Shown: piece after piece, positions 34,639-45,342 of the stretch
Position numbering within the stretch: the stretch's first letter is position 1
Layout: each line of letters begins with the position of its first letter
Assembly: GCA_014155875.1 (NCBI GenBank)
Contig: JACEFZ010011104.1
Location: 543,501 to 607,500, forward strand
DNA from: Cepaea nemoralis
Lineage: Eukaryota > Mollusca > Gastropoda > Stylommatophora > Helicidae
Direction of reading: 5' to 3'
DNA length: 64,000 bases
The notes under the pieces: generated by a model
Databases searched by the model: none
What the model was told of the DNA's origin: nothing
The model's input: only the letters and a program-made list of their open reading frames with translations
Program-made: the position numbers and the translations under genes

Positions 34639-37600
34639 CATCCATCCATCCATCATGTGCCATGCCGGTAAGCGAGGGCGGTCATGTTCTGCCACCTCAC
34701 TCGATCATCAGAGTCGTGGATCAGCTCCGTGTTTCTGTCTCGACCATGCCACAAGGCCAAGCCATCCAGATACTTGCTTCTAGGTCTTCCCCTTGGTCTG
34801 TTCCCATCGATCTTACCAGTTGTCACCAAGTTCTCCAAATCATTTCTTCTCATAACATGCCCAAAAAATTGTGACTGTCTACGTCTAATGACTCTGATCA
34901 GTTTACGATCTTCATTTGTTTCTTGAAGGACTTGTTCATTGGTCTTTCTGGCTGTCCATGGTATTCTTTGCATTTTCCTCAGAAACCACATTTCTACAGC
35001 CATCAGATGTTTTTCAGCCTGATTGCTCATTGTCCAAGCTTCACATCCATATAAAAGTACAGGTTCTATGTAGCATCTCAACACTCTTTTTCTCGTTTCA
35101 ATTGACATCTTTTTATTGGTCAGTATGTTTTTCATCTTGCTAAAGGCTACTTTTGCCATGGAGATTCTTGTTCTAATGTCTTCAAGGTATCCCCCATCAG
35201 ATGTTATTACTGCTCCGAGATAATTGTACCTATTCACTTGTTGAAGAATATTCCCATTTACTTGTATATTACATTGTCGTATTTCGTTCTTCCTAGTGAC
35301 GACCATAATATGTGTCTTTTTACAATTTAATTCTAACCCTTGTTGTTCACTGTGTTTAACAACCGCATCTACTAAATTTTGCAGGTCCTGTTTATTGTCT
35401 GCAATCAAGACTGTATCATCTGCATATCTAATGTTATTGATGCATCGTCCCCCAATGTTGATTCCTTCCATAGCTTCAATATTTCTGAAAATATTTTCAC
35501 TGTACAGGGAAAACAGACTCTGGAGACATTACACATCCCTGTCTCACACCTCTCTTAATAGGCTGATATTGGCTTACTTCATTAGCAACTCTTATCGCAG
35601 CTTGTTGTTTCCAATATATGGTTTTCACAAGTCTAAGGTCTTTCCTATTAATTTGTAGATCTTCAAGCATCCTTATCATGTTGACATGTCTCACTTTATC
35701 GAAAGCCTTTGTGTAGTCAATAAAGCAAAGGTGTAGATCTTTGTTTACTTCTATAGAACGTTCGATTACGGTTCTCAGTATATACACAGCATTTACTGTA
35801 CTCTTGCCTTCTACAAACCCACATTGTTCTTCTCCTATTTCAGGTTGTATTTTCCTCCTAACTCTTTGCATGATAATTCTTAGCAAAATCTTCGTGATGT
35901 GACTCATTATACTAATTGTTCGATGTTGATCACAATCCAAGGCTCCTGATTTCTTTGGGATTGCAATAAATACCTAACTACATAACTCATGAGGTATATT
36001 TCCAGTATCATATATTGTATTAAGCAGACTGGTAACTTTATCTATTCCATATTCTTCTAAAGCAATAATAATTTCTGTTGTGACGCTGTCTGAACCGGGT
36101 TTCTTGTCAGATTTCATATGAATGATTAAGAGCGTTCTGAACCTCCATCTTCAAAATTGCTGGCCCTTCATTATTATTTTGAACATCATACTGTTCGTCT
36201 CTGTTATTGTCATAAAGGTTTTTCACGTAGCTGACCATACATGTAAAATCTGATCTTTTTCTATTGTGACTCTTCCATCTTTTGTCTTTTGTCAGCCTGC
36301 TGATGTACGTGTTCTTTGATTAGTAAGCTCCTGAATTCTTTTGTGCATTAGTTTCGCATTTTTACTGTTGTGTTGTGTTTCAATTTCTCTGCAATTTTTC
36401 TCAAGCCATGTTTCTGTTGCCTCCTTACATAAGGTTCTGACTTTTCTGTGAATTTCTTCATATTTGGCAGGATTATTTTTGTTCTGTCTTCTTGTTTCCA
36501 TTAGTTGTAAAATTTCCTCAGTCATCCATGTCTTACGGCCCACTCTCTTTAACTTTGAAATAGTTTTATCTGCTGCACAACTGATTGTACTCTTCAGCAT
36601 TTCCCATTGATCATCTACATCTTGAAATAGGATCTCTAGATCAGACAGTAAATCAAATTTGTTCTTTACTTCTATGTTAAAATTATCTTGTATTTCTTTG
36701 TCAGTTTTCAATTTGCACCAGTCATATTTAGGGTTTCCTGCTGTATATTTGACTTTCATTAACTTTACCCTTAGTGTGCCTGTAATTAATCTGTGATCAC
36801 TGTAACAGTCTGCATTTGGAACTGTTTTTACAACTGTTAACGCATGTCGAAACCTTTTGCTAATTAGGATGTAATCTATCTGGTTTTTAATCCTGCTGTC
36901 TGGACTCCTCCATGTCCATAATCTTCTAGGATGTTGTTTAAACCAGGTGTTTCCTACAACCATTTCTTATTCTTTTGCCCATTCTACAAGTCTGTATCCT
37001 CTTTCATTTCTCTCTCCCAAACCATGGTTGCCTACACTGCATCCATCGCTTTGCTTTCCTATTTTTGCGTTGAAATCACCCAATATGATATTTATTTCTA
37101 ATTTTTTACAGTTCTTCAAAGCAGACTCCATGTCATTACAAAATTCATCTATACTTTCGTCACTGCATTCACTTGTTGGGGCATATACTTGAATGACATT
37201 TATTTTAAAAGGTCTTCCGTTTAATTTTACTAGTAGAACTCTGTCTGACACAGCCCGATATCCTATGATATAATTTGATATTTGCTTATCTAATATAATG
37301 GCTACACCTCTTTGCTGTTCTTCTCCCATAGAGTAAATAATCTTACAATCCTCTCCTGTCCTTATCTCTGCTCCTTTCCATCTCGTTTCCGATATTCCTA
37401 ATATGTTAATCTTCTCTCTCTCCATTTCTTTTTTGATATATTCTAATTTTCCATCTGCATTCATTGTTCTAACATTCCAAGTTCCTATTTTCAATGATAT
37501 TAATCTTTTGCACCTACTAGCCTGTTGACTGTCTGGAGTCACCTGGTGCGCATGACTATCCCTACCAGGCGAGGCTGCTCCTATGGAGCACCCATTCACG

Positions 37601-37660
37601 CCGTTTCTCTGATTATCGATTAGTGAACACAACATGATTTTCATGGCAACTGTAAAGAAG
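34639..37660 (-). pseudogene. RTE-like LINE copy B, nearly full-length ORF2
   Basis: Minus-strand endonuclease-RT of about 3.0 kb. EN: ISLKIGTWNVRTM at about 37,490, ILGISETRWKG (Glu) at about 37,390, IQVYAPTSECS, IIILGDFNAKIG (Asp/Asn) at about 37,080, then after a stop NQIDYILISKRFRH and YSDHRLITG (His) at about 36,800. RT: SGFVEGK-like entry near 35,820, CFIDYTKAFDKVRH (A) near 35,720, GVRQGCVMSP (B) near 35,540, NIRYADDTVLIAD (C) near 35,420. The C-terminus RRQSQFFGHVMRR and GNRPRGRPRSKYLDGL ends at a stop at 34653. The 3' tail is (GGAT)n, seen as CATCCATCCATCC on plus. The EN/RT linker (36,290-35,940) and 35,490 carry frameshifts. Confidence 0.92.
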
Positions 37661-37664
37661 GTAG

Positions 37665-38004
37665 TTTGCCATTGCTTTCTATTGCTATCTAAAATCTTGG
37701 ATCCAGGCTATATACCCCTAGACACAGAAGTCCTATATTCTATAATAGTACCTTCTCACGGGCTGTACGCGAACGTTATATTGATTATAATTATTTTTCT
37801 CATTAACCGTGTCACCAGCTGATCGACAGAAAATAAATGTTGACATTCCAGACATATCAGCCGGCCTCTAGTTGTCGATCCTTTTGAACGTGCTTCTGGA
37901 TTATGTTCATTTGGTGTTACCTGGACCACGAGTTGCAGTTGATTATTATTATGATTATTATTATTGTTATTATGACCCATTTGGTAATGGGTATGTCCTG
38001 GGTA
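37665..38004. other. Unassigned DNA between LINE 5' end and 5' module
   Basis: Contains ATTATTATGATTATTATTATTG triplet-rich sequence at 37,945-37,972. No gene seen. Confidence 0.3.
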
Positions 38005-38280
38005 GCGCGGTAGGGGTATCCCCTGTCAAAGGAGAAGTAAGGCGCCTCCTTCCCTCCGCTAGCCTACGGGACACCCTTGGGCAAGGTGGAGTACGCGTTT
38101 ATCCCCCCGATCAGAGTTACGTGAAGCCATGGGGGCAGGTGGTGGATGAAGATGGAGGACAGCCGACAGATAGTTGTAGATTATGGTCTCCACTTTCACG
38201 ACGGTAGGCAGAGGATCTCTTTTTTGAGGAGACAATGGCTACGGTCACTGACCAGTATGGTCACTGCTAGGAAGCTATGA
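38005..38280 (+). repeat. LINE 5' module, copy 2 of 3 (isolated)
   Basis: Same module as 30,345-30,660 but on the plus strand, pointing away from LINE copy B. No LINE coding sequence follows it before the Polinton-like element at 38,620. It is therefore a solo or truncated copy. Confidence 0.8.
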
Positions 38281-38448
38281 TTATGATTATTATAGCTAGG
38301 AAGCTAGCTGGAAAATCCTGTACTCATGAACGAGGTACTGTCAACCCAACACAGAGCTTGATAATTCACTGAACCTAAGCTCCATTATACGAACACAATA
38401 GGACGATACTAAAGAGTCTCTTCTATAAAGCTTTCCATCGATGAGGAG

Positions 38449-38538
38449 AAAGGGGGGGGGGGGGGGTGCAATCTCATTCTTGATGGACCTTACAAATTGA
38501 TATAGCACTGTCTTATAGTTCTCTCTCTCTCTCTCTCT
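38449..38538. repeat. G-tract and short (CT)n
   Basis: A run of about 18 G at 38,449-38,466 and a (CT)n of about 20 bp at 38,519-38,538, just outside the palindromic element. Confidence 0.85.
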
Positions 38539-38613
38539 GAATGAATATATATCTGAAATGAGGATGCTGGAATATTGCGGTTTAATCCAATTGCGGGTGG
38601 AACATAACAGCTA

Positions 38614-38619
38614 GACGTA
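38614..38619. repeat. Left 6-bp target-site duplication
   Basis: GACGTA immediately before the element's 5'-AGTAGTATAC. The right counterpart is GACGAA at 51,642-51,647 (5 of 6 match). A 6-bp duplication is the size reported for Polintons/Mavericks. Confidence 0.7.
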
Positions 38620-39726
38620 AGTAGTATACAATGTGCAATTTACTTATTATTTTAGGATCTGAATCCTTCTGATGACGTCATTTTTTACTATATAAAAAGT
38701 CATGATCCTTTGCTCTGACATCAAATACCGGATCCTTCGGGGACCACATTTTTTTTGAATTTTGGCGGTTATTTTTTGGTTCTGTGTGACTACTTCCGAT
38801 TGTCGTGGTGACTACTTCCGGTCCATGATCACCCCCTACCCAGGTCCCACTACCCAGGTCCCCCGTACCCGAACCGGCGCAAACCGAACCGGACGTCGGC
38901 GCGAGAACCGGACCTCGTCGCGGATGGGGCACCCCGGTGGCGAGAACCGATCCAGGGCACCGAAGAGGTGGGTGATCGACCTCCAGTCATATAGATCCCC
39001 TCCTTCGATGAGGAGACCGAAATCCAATATGACAGAAATTGATTTATGCCATCTCTCGACCTAACCCGAGGATCTCTATTTGGATGATAAATAAACTTTT
39101 GCACCGCTCATTAGGCTAATTCGGCATGTTTCCTTACCCATGTATATCCATTAAGCGTTTGGTGGAAATCTAGTTTAAGAAAATACTAGATACACATACA
39201 ATTTTATTAAAAAATTAAACCTAAAACATAATTAAGCGGCTAAATTTCTTGTATGTATATTGGAGAATAGTAATTTCAATATAAAACTACGAATCTCATT
39301 TAATTTAAGCCATAACCTCCCGCGATATACATTAAAATATGTAATATTATTAAACATCAAAGTTATACCCCTTAATTATCAAAGTATGACAAGAGGAGGG
39401 TAATCGGTCCCTTGACTAAACCAGAATTGTTCCCCTTTTACACACTAACTTCCCTTTGAATGCCCGTTTACCTGTGCACACACGCAAACCAGTAACGCTT
39501 CACCGAACACGAGCCGGCCGATACGACAATAGCCAAGGGCCAGCGGGATACTGAAAACCGATAGATAAAACACGCCCACTGAGGCGGTCTGGTTGACCGT
39601 TAAGTGTATTGTTATGCATACAGCGCTCAATCGGGCAAGAGATGGAAAGTTTGGGTTTAAGTTTGGATACGTTAAGTCAGCCGTTTAAAATAAAATTCAG
39701 CACAAATATGTATTTTCTATTTGCTG

Positions 39727-39730
<4 letters not shown>

Positions 39731-39776
<46 letters not shown>

Positions 39777-39842
39777 GCTCTCTGTCCTCGCTCACCACTC
39801 TCTCACTCTCTCTATGTCTCCCACTCTCTTTCCCTCCCTCTC

Positions 39843-39898
<56 letters not shown>

Positions 39899-40991
39899 AC
39901 TATTTCTATCATTCTCTCTTTTTCTCTCCCCAGCTGACTCTCTCTCTCTCTTTTTTCTCTCTCTCTCTCTCCCTATCTCTCTCTCACTCTCTCTGTCCCT
40001 ATATCTCTCTCACCCTTGCTCTCTCCCGCTCTCTGTCTCTCTATCCAGCACTAGGTATCTCTCTCTCCCACCCTCTATCTCTTTTCTCTCATTCTCTCTA
40101 TGTCTCCCTCCCTCTAGCCCTCCCACTCTCTATATCTCTCTCTTCCTAGCTCTCCTTCTCTCTCAAGCGCTCCCGATCACTCTCCCGATCTCTCTCTCTT
40201 TTCTCTCTCTATGTCCCCATCCCTCTTTCCCCTCCAATCTCTCTTCCTAGCTCTATCTCTCCCTATCGCTCCCGCTCTCTCTCCCTCTCTCTATGTCTCC
40301 CTCCCTCTTTCCCTCCCACTCTCTCTCTACCTCTCTTCCTAGCTTTATCTCTCTCTCTCTCTCAAGCGCTCCCGCTCTCCCTGTCTCTTTCCCTCCCTCT
40401 CTCTGTCCCACTCTCTCTCACTATCTCTCTCACTATCTCTATCACTCTCTTTTCTCTCCCCAGCTGCCTCTCTCTCTCTCTTTCTCTCTCTCTCTATCTC
40501 CATATCTCTCTCACTCTCTGTCCCTATATCTCTCACCCTTGCTCTCTCCCGCTCTCTGTCTCTCTATTCAGCTCTAGGTATCTCTCTCTACCTCCCTCTC
40601 TCTCTCTCTTTTCTCTCATATTCTCTCTATGTCTCCCTCCCTCTTTCCCTCCTACTCTCTCTCTCTCTCTTCCTAGCTCTATCTCTCTCGCCCAAGCGCT
40701 CCCGCTCGCTCTCCCACTTTCTCTTTTTTCTCTCATTCTCTCTATGTCTCGCTCCCTCTTTCCCTCCAAATCTCTCTGTCTCTATCTCTTTCTCTCTTCC
40801 TAGCTCTATCTCTCTCCCAAGCGCTCCCGCTCTCTCTCCCTCTCTCTATGTCTCCCTCCCTCATTCCATCCCACGCTCTCTCTATCTCTCTCTTCCTAGC
40901 TTTATCTCTCTCTAAAGTGCTCCCACTCTCTCTCCCTCTCTCCGTCTCTCTTTTTCTCTCTCTCGCACCCTCGATCTCTCCCCCTATTCTT

Positions 40992-41044
<53 letters not shown>

Positions 41045-41556
41045 GCTCACCACTATCTCAGGTAATCTCTCTCTCTATACCTCTCTAGAGCTCTCTATGT
41101 CTCTCTCTCACTATCTCTCTCTCACACTAACTCTAACTTTCTCTCTTTTTTCTCTCCCCCGCTGGCTCTCTCGCTCTCGCTCTCTCTCTCTCTTCTCTCA
41201 CTCTCTCTCTCTCTCTTTCAATCTCTCTCTGACTCTTTCGCCCCTCTCTCAGGTGATCTCTCTATACCGCTCTACCTCTCTCTCTGTCTCTCTGTCTGTC
41301 TCTCTCTCGCTCTGTCGCTCTCACTCTCGCTGTCCTTCTCTCACCGCTCCATCATGTGATCTCTCACTATCCAGCTCTAACTCTCTCGCTCTCTCTCACC
41401 CTTGCTCTCTCCCCCTGTCTATTTCGCTCAACCGCTTCGCTCTTTCCCTCCCTCCTCTCCCGCTCTCTCTCTTTCTCTCTCGCTTTCACTCTCTCACCAT
41501 TGCTCTCTCTACCATTCTATCTCCCTCATCCGTGTAGCTCTTTTCCTCCCGCCCTC

Positions 41557-41643
<87 letters not shown>
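39731..41643. repeat. Polypyrimidine tract of left arm with higher-order units
   Basis: 1.9 kb almost entirely C and T on plus. It is not a plain (CT)n: a composite phrase TTCCTAGCT(C/T)TATCTC, then AAGCGCTCCCGCTC, then ATGTCTCCCTCCCTCTTTCC recurs from about 40,145 to 40,930 at roughly 90-330 bp spacing. Pure (CT)n blocks lie at both ends. Ser-Leu and Arg-Glu ORFs over it are artefacts. Confidence 0.95.
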
Positions 41644-41644
<1 letters not shown>

Positions 41645-42143
41645 GTATGCAGAATAATGACTTGTCCTAATCTGTCTATAACACGGTAGTCACCTTGAGC
41701 AAGTACTGTGGCTTCCTGGTTGACTTCATCATTCATTTTCTTTTGGTGGTATGTAACGGGTGGATCAGACGTATCTTAATCCCACTCCTTCCGTACCCAA
41801 TCGACCAGCGCTGTCGTGTCTGAGTACTCCACAATGGGATGACAACCCTTGTATGGTGACCTTATGCTGACTGCTAAGTTCAGAAAGTAGTGTCCTTAGT
41901 ACCGACAATGTCCCACAACGACCGCCTCGAGCAACGATTTTTGCATTGGCCAATAGCAACTAATGATACAACCGAGACACGAGTGTAATGACTCAATAGG
42001 TCAAAAACAGTGGTAATGGAAGAAACCAACATGGAAATTAACTCACAAAATATCCCAGAGGGGGAAAGAAATTCGGTCTGGTGCATGTGTGTGTGGTCGG
42101 CGAGTGCCGCGACTAGAGATTGTCTTCTTCTGTCAACTGGTCG

Positions 42144-42150
42144 TTATATA
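42144..42150 (+). promoter_or_regulatory. Possible TATA element for the capsid-like cassette
   Basis: TTATATA lies 120 bp upstream of the ATG at 42271, within a 630-bp unique stretch that also contains GGCCAATAG (inverted CCAAT-type) near 41,950. The same elements exist in the right arm. Weak by sequence alone. Confidence 0.3.
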
Positions 42151-42270
42151 CACAGTCGTTCGCGTATCACTATTTAATCTGTCTCGAGACAACGTCGAAG
42201 CGGTCGAGGGCAAGTTGTGGATCGCTCTTCTAAACAGCTGGCTGGGTTACATGCTACCAAACCCTAAAAC

Positions 42271-42996
42271 ATGAGCTTCTACGTGACATTACCGAGTAAT
42301 GCTTCGCCGAATATGTTTCCCAAGAACACACCAGGTCACTATTTCGTCAAGTCACCACAGACTATTGAGGTAAGTCAACATTTCAAAGTGGGTCTGGCCG
42401 AAATTCAATTCCCCAACTACTATTTTAATGTGTTAGTGAATGAAGTATGGCTAAGATACAGCCCACCCAATGGTAGAGTGATAAGAAGAGTGTGTCCCTC
42501 AGGCCTGTACAGTTCACCAGAGGCGTTTATATCTGCACTGAATCGTCTAATGAAAGACCGGAAGGTGGACGATCAACTCTGTGTTCTATTCCATTTCGAC
42601 AACGCATCAAAGAAAGCCATCGTGAAAATACTCGAATCTGGGGCCATTATTATATTTAGTGAGAAGTTACAAGAGATACTAGATACAATTGAAGGCGAAG
42701 CTTCGATAGACCTGAATAACGACCTGCAAAATGTCTACGTATACTGCGATCTCATTGCGACAAGACCAGTTGGAGACGTCATGGTCCCACTACTAAGGAC
42801 GGTTCCTATCATGAAACAGCAATCGATATCAGTGTTTCGCGCCTACGAAAAACCTCACTACATACCGCTGAATCGTTACTCCTTCGACACGGTGGAAATA
42901 CTTCTAACCACTGATACGGGCACAACGGTCGCATTCACTACCGGGACGTCAGTGCTGACGTTACATTTTCGAGTTCGGAAGAGAACAGACCTATAA
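42271..42996 (+). CDS. Polinton-type putative structural (capsid-associated) protein
   Basis: An open 241-residue frame. It starts MSFYVTLPSNASPNMFPKNT, then has VGLAEIQFPNYYFNV near residues 42-56, NVYVYCDLIATRPVGDVMVP near 151-170 with LLRTVPI following, HYIPLNRYSFDTVEI near 196-210, and a C-terminal VLTLHFRVRKR. This order (SFYVTLPSN..., VGLAEIxxP, VYCDxxxxxxVGDxxVPLLR, hydrophobic FDTxEI, LHFR) is what I know from proteins in Polinton/adintovirus-like loci of invertebrates. Those are annotated as uncharacterised or minor structural proteins and are often neighbours of F54H12.2-like capsid genes. I infer a virion-structural role; there is no catalytic motif. No signal peptide or membrane segment is evident. 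The start is the first ATG of the conserved N-terminus. The 70-aa gene begins 2 bp after its stop. Confidence 0.7.
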   Translation: MSFYVTLPSNASPNMFPKNTPGHYFVKSPQTIEVSQHFKVGLAEIQFPNYYFNVLVNEVWLRYSPPNGRVIRRVCPSGLYSSPEAFISALNRLMKDRKVDDQLCVLFHFDNASKKAIVKILESGAIIIFSEKLQEILDTIEGEASIDLNNDLQNVYVYCDLIATRPVGDVMVPLLRTVPIMKQQSISVFRAYEKPHYIPLNRYSFDTVEILLTTDTGTTVAFTTGTSVLTLHFRVRKRTDL

Positions 42997-42998
42997 TA

Positions 42999-43211
42999 AT
43001 GGTGAAATACGGAGTGGTACATCGAAAACCCCAGACTGCCCGAAGACATGATGTGCCCGATACTCAGATGATTGATGCCTCGGGTATCTACAAGACTCAG
43101 ATATCAGCCCAACAAGCAGGAGACCAGATCTATGATTACATGCTACGTGACATGTACATACCAGGCTACCAACCGAAAAAAACCAACCTTCTCAGACAAT
43201 GGCGTGTATAA
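42999..43211 (+). CDS. Small basic protein of the Polinton-like cassette
   Basis: A 70-residue frame beginning MVKYGVVHRKPQTARRHDVP and ending ...GYQPKKTNLLRQWRV. It is Lys/Arg-rich at both ends, with a Tyr/Gln middle (ISAQQAGDQIYDYMLRDMYI). I do not recognise the family. Small basic proteins next to structural genes in such elements may be core or membrane-acting capsid components, but that is inference. The spacing of 2 bp (TAATAATGG) to the upstream stop suggests one bicistronic message or splicing. AATAAA at 43,253-43,258 lies 40 bp downstream. The right-arm copy is frame-shifted near its C-terminus. Confidence 0.6.
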   Translation: MVKYGVVHRKPQTARRHDVPDTQMIDASGIYKTQISAQQAGDQIYDYMLRDMYIPGYQPKKTNLLRQWRV

Positions 43212-43252
43212 ATCCAGAAACAACAGACAATGTGTATAGCTTTGTATGTGAA

Positions 43253-43258
43253 AATAAA
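43253..43258 (+). promoter_or_regulatory. Polyadenylation signal AATAAA
   Basis: AATAAA 42 bp after the small ORF's stop, followed by GTTGTGATG (GT-rich). A second AATAAA lies at 43,386-43,391. Either would end a bicistronic cassette transcript. Confidence 0.5.
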
Positions 43259-43554
43259 ACGTTGTGATGATACTATGTATACCACCTCATATCACATCAC
43301 CTATTTCGTATAATGTCATTATGCATTTTTTTATTCTTGCAAAATATGTACTGAAATACTGTAAAATGTACTTGAAATACTGTGAAATAAACAGGCATAT
43401 ATTATAATTACGTCTTGGTTGTTGAATTTTTGCTAGTGTTTACGGTGTAAATAGTTGTCATGTGATGAGAGAATGATACATATTGGTGACAAATTCAAGA
43501 AATATTTCAACAAAACTAAGGAAACGGGTTAACCAATGTAGACAAAACTCTCGA

Positions 43555-44990
43555 CCATAGTCTGAAATAGCTCAACCAAAATTATGAAAAGTAGGAAACT
43601 TTGCAAAACGTATGAAAATCTGGTACCCAAAAGGGAAAAATATTTGGCCAAATTTCAATCAAATTTATGAAAAGTAGGAAAACTTGCTAACTAAATGATA
43701 AAAATCTTGGTTAAGTAAGAAAATTTGTTAACCAAATATGAAAAGGTTAGCCGAATTTCAAACAAAACTTATAAAACATCTCAGTCAAACATATGAAAAG
43801 TAGGAAAATTGTGTTAACCAAACGTGAAAAGTTTGGCCAACTGTCACCCAAACTTGTGAAAAGTGGGACATTTTGTTGTTCAGATGTGAAAAGTTTGGCC
43901 ACATTTCACCCGAACTTATGAAAAGTAGGAAACTTTGTTAATCAAATGGCAAAAATCTTGGCCAAGTAAGAAAATGTGTTAACCCAATGTGAAAAGGTTA
44001 GCCAAATTTCAAACCAAACTGATAAAAATCTCAGTCAAATGTATGAAAAGTAGGAAAATTTGTCAATCAAAGTGAAAAATGTTGGTCACATTTCAACCAA
44101 ACTTATAAAAATCTCAGTCAAAACGCATGAAAAGTAGAAACATTTGTTAACCGAATGTGAAAAAGTTAGCCGAAGGTCAAACCAAACTTATAAACAGCTC
44201 AGTCAAACACATGAAAAGTAGGAAAATGTGTTAACCAATCATGAAAAGTTTGGTCAACTTTTAACCAAACTTATGAAAAGTGTGAAATTTTGTTGCCCAG
44301 AGGGGAAAAGCTCGACCACATTTAACCCGAACTTATGAAAAGTAGGAAACTTTGTTAACCAAATGTGAAAAGGTTAGCCAAATTTCAAACAAAACTTATA
44401 AAAATCTCAGTCAAACATATGAAAAGTAATAAACATGTGTTAACCAAACGTGAAGAGTTTGGCCAACTGTCACCCAAACTTATGAAAAGATTGAGATTTT
44501 ATTGTCCAGAGGTGAAAAGTTTGACCAAATTTCACCCAGTAGGAAACTTTGTAAACCAAATGGCAAATATCTACGCCAATTAAAAAATTTTGTTAACCAG
44601 AGGGGGGAATCTTTGGCTACATTTAACTCAGACTTATAAAAAGCTCACCCAGTCTTATGAAAAGTAGGAAAATTTGTTTACCACATGTGAAAAGATTAGC
44701 CGAATTTCAAACCAAACTTATAAAAAGCTCAGTCAAACATATGCAAAGTAGGAAAACAATTTGTTAACCAAACGTGAAAAGTTTGGCCAACTGTAACCCA
44801 AACTTATGAAATGTAGGAAACTTTGTTAACCAAATGGTAAAAACCTTGGCCAAGTCAGAAAATATGTTAACCAAAGGTTTAAAGTTTTGGACAAGTTTGA
44901 CCAAATTTCAAACAAAACTCATAAAAACAAGGAAACTTTGTTAACCAAATGTGAAAAGTTTGACCAAAGTTCAGCGAAACTTATAAGATA
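43555..44990. repeat. Left-arm minisatellite spacer
   Basis: Degenerate repeats built from ATGAAAAGTAGGAAA, TTTGTTAACCAAATG, TGAAAAGTTTGGCCAA and TTTCAACCAAACTTAT. The ATGAAAAGTAGGAAA phrase recurs at spacings of about 84 or 126 bp (seen at about 43,584, 43,668, 43,793, 43,918, 44,044, 44,126, 44,210 and 44,335), i.e. multiples of about 42. Short Lys-rich ORFs across it are not supported as genes. Confidence 0.9.
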
Positions 44991-45060
44991 TTCGTCTGTC
45001 CCCTATGCAAACAACAGCTGTATTTCAGAAAATTAAACGTATCGTATATAATAAGACACT

Positions 45061-45148
45061 ATAATTGAAGGAACAAAATAAAATTTCAACAATAAAATTG
45101 TTGTATAATTGAAGGAACAAAATAAAATTTCAACAATAAAATTGTACA
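45061..45148. repeat. 44-bp tandem duplication beside the hairpin
   Basis: ATAATTGAAGGAACAAAATA... through ...AAAATTGTTGT occurs at 45,061-45,104 and again at 45,105-45,148. The right arm has a single copy, so it arose after the palindrome formed or was lost on one side. Confidence 0.9.
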
Positions 45149-45170
45149 AAAAATTAACAATTAAATTTCT

Positions 45171-45200
45171 CTTTATGTTTCCAACTTGAATGTTTCATGT
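45171..45200. other. Central loop of the palindrome
   Basis: 30 nt (starting CTTTATGTTTCC) lie between the innermost complementary segments TTAAATTTCT (45,161-45,170) and AGAAATTTAA (45,201-45,210). It is the only non-duplicated part of the element apart from small indels. Confidence 0.9.
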
Positions 45201-45342
45201 AGAAATTTAATTGTAAATTTGTTGTACAATTTTATTGTTGGAATTTTTTTTTGTTCCTTCAATTATAGTGTCTTATTACATAAGATACGTTTACTTTTCT
45301 GAAAACAGCTGTTGTTTGCATAGGGGACAGGCGAATATCTTA

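Noticed and set aside
39609..41670. Long Ser-Leu-rich (plus) and Arg-Glu-rich (minus) ORFs in the CT/GA tracts, also at 48.6-50.6 kb
   Set aside because: They are automatic translations of stop-free dinucleotide-like sequence; composition and frame follow the repeat, and several frames are open at once.
41880..42086. 68-aa divergent ORF opposite the cassette, also open in the right arm
   Set aside because: Open in both arms, but about 97% arm identity makes that uninformative; no motif, and it overlaps the likely promoter region.
42089..42274. 61-aa ORF with a hydrophobic segment just upstream of the structural-type gene (also at 48,050-48,235)
   Set aside because: It begins at GTG, not ATG, and its presence in both arms only reflects recent duplication. 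It may be coincidental; an upstream exon cannot be excluded.
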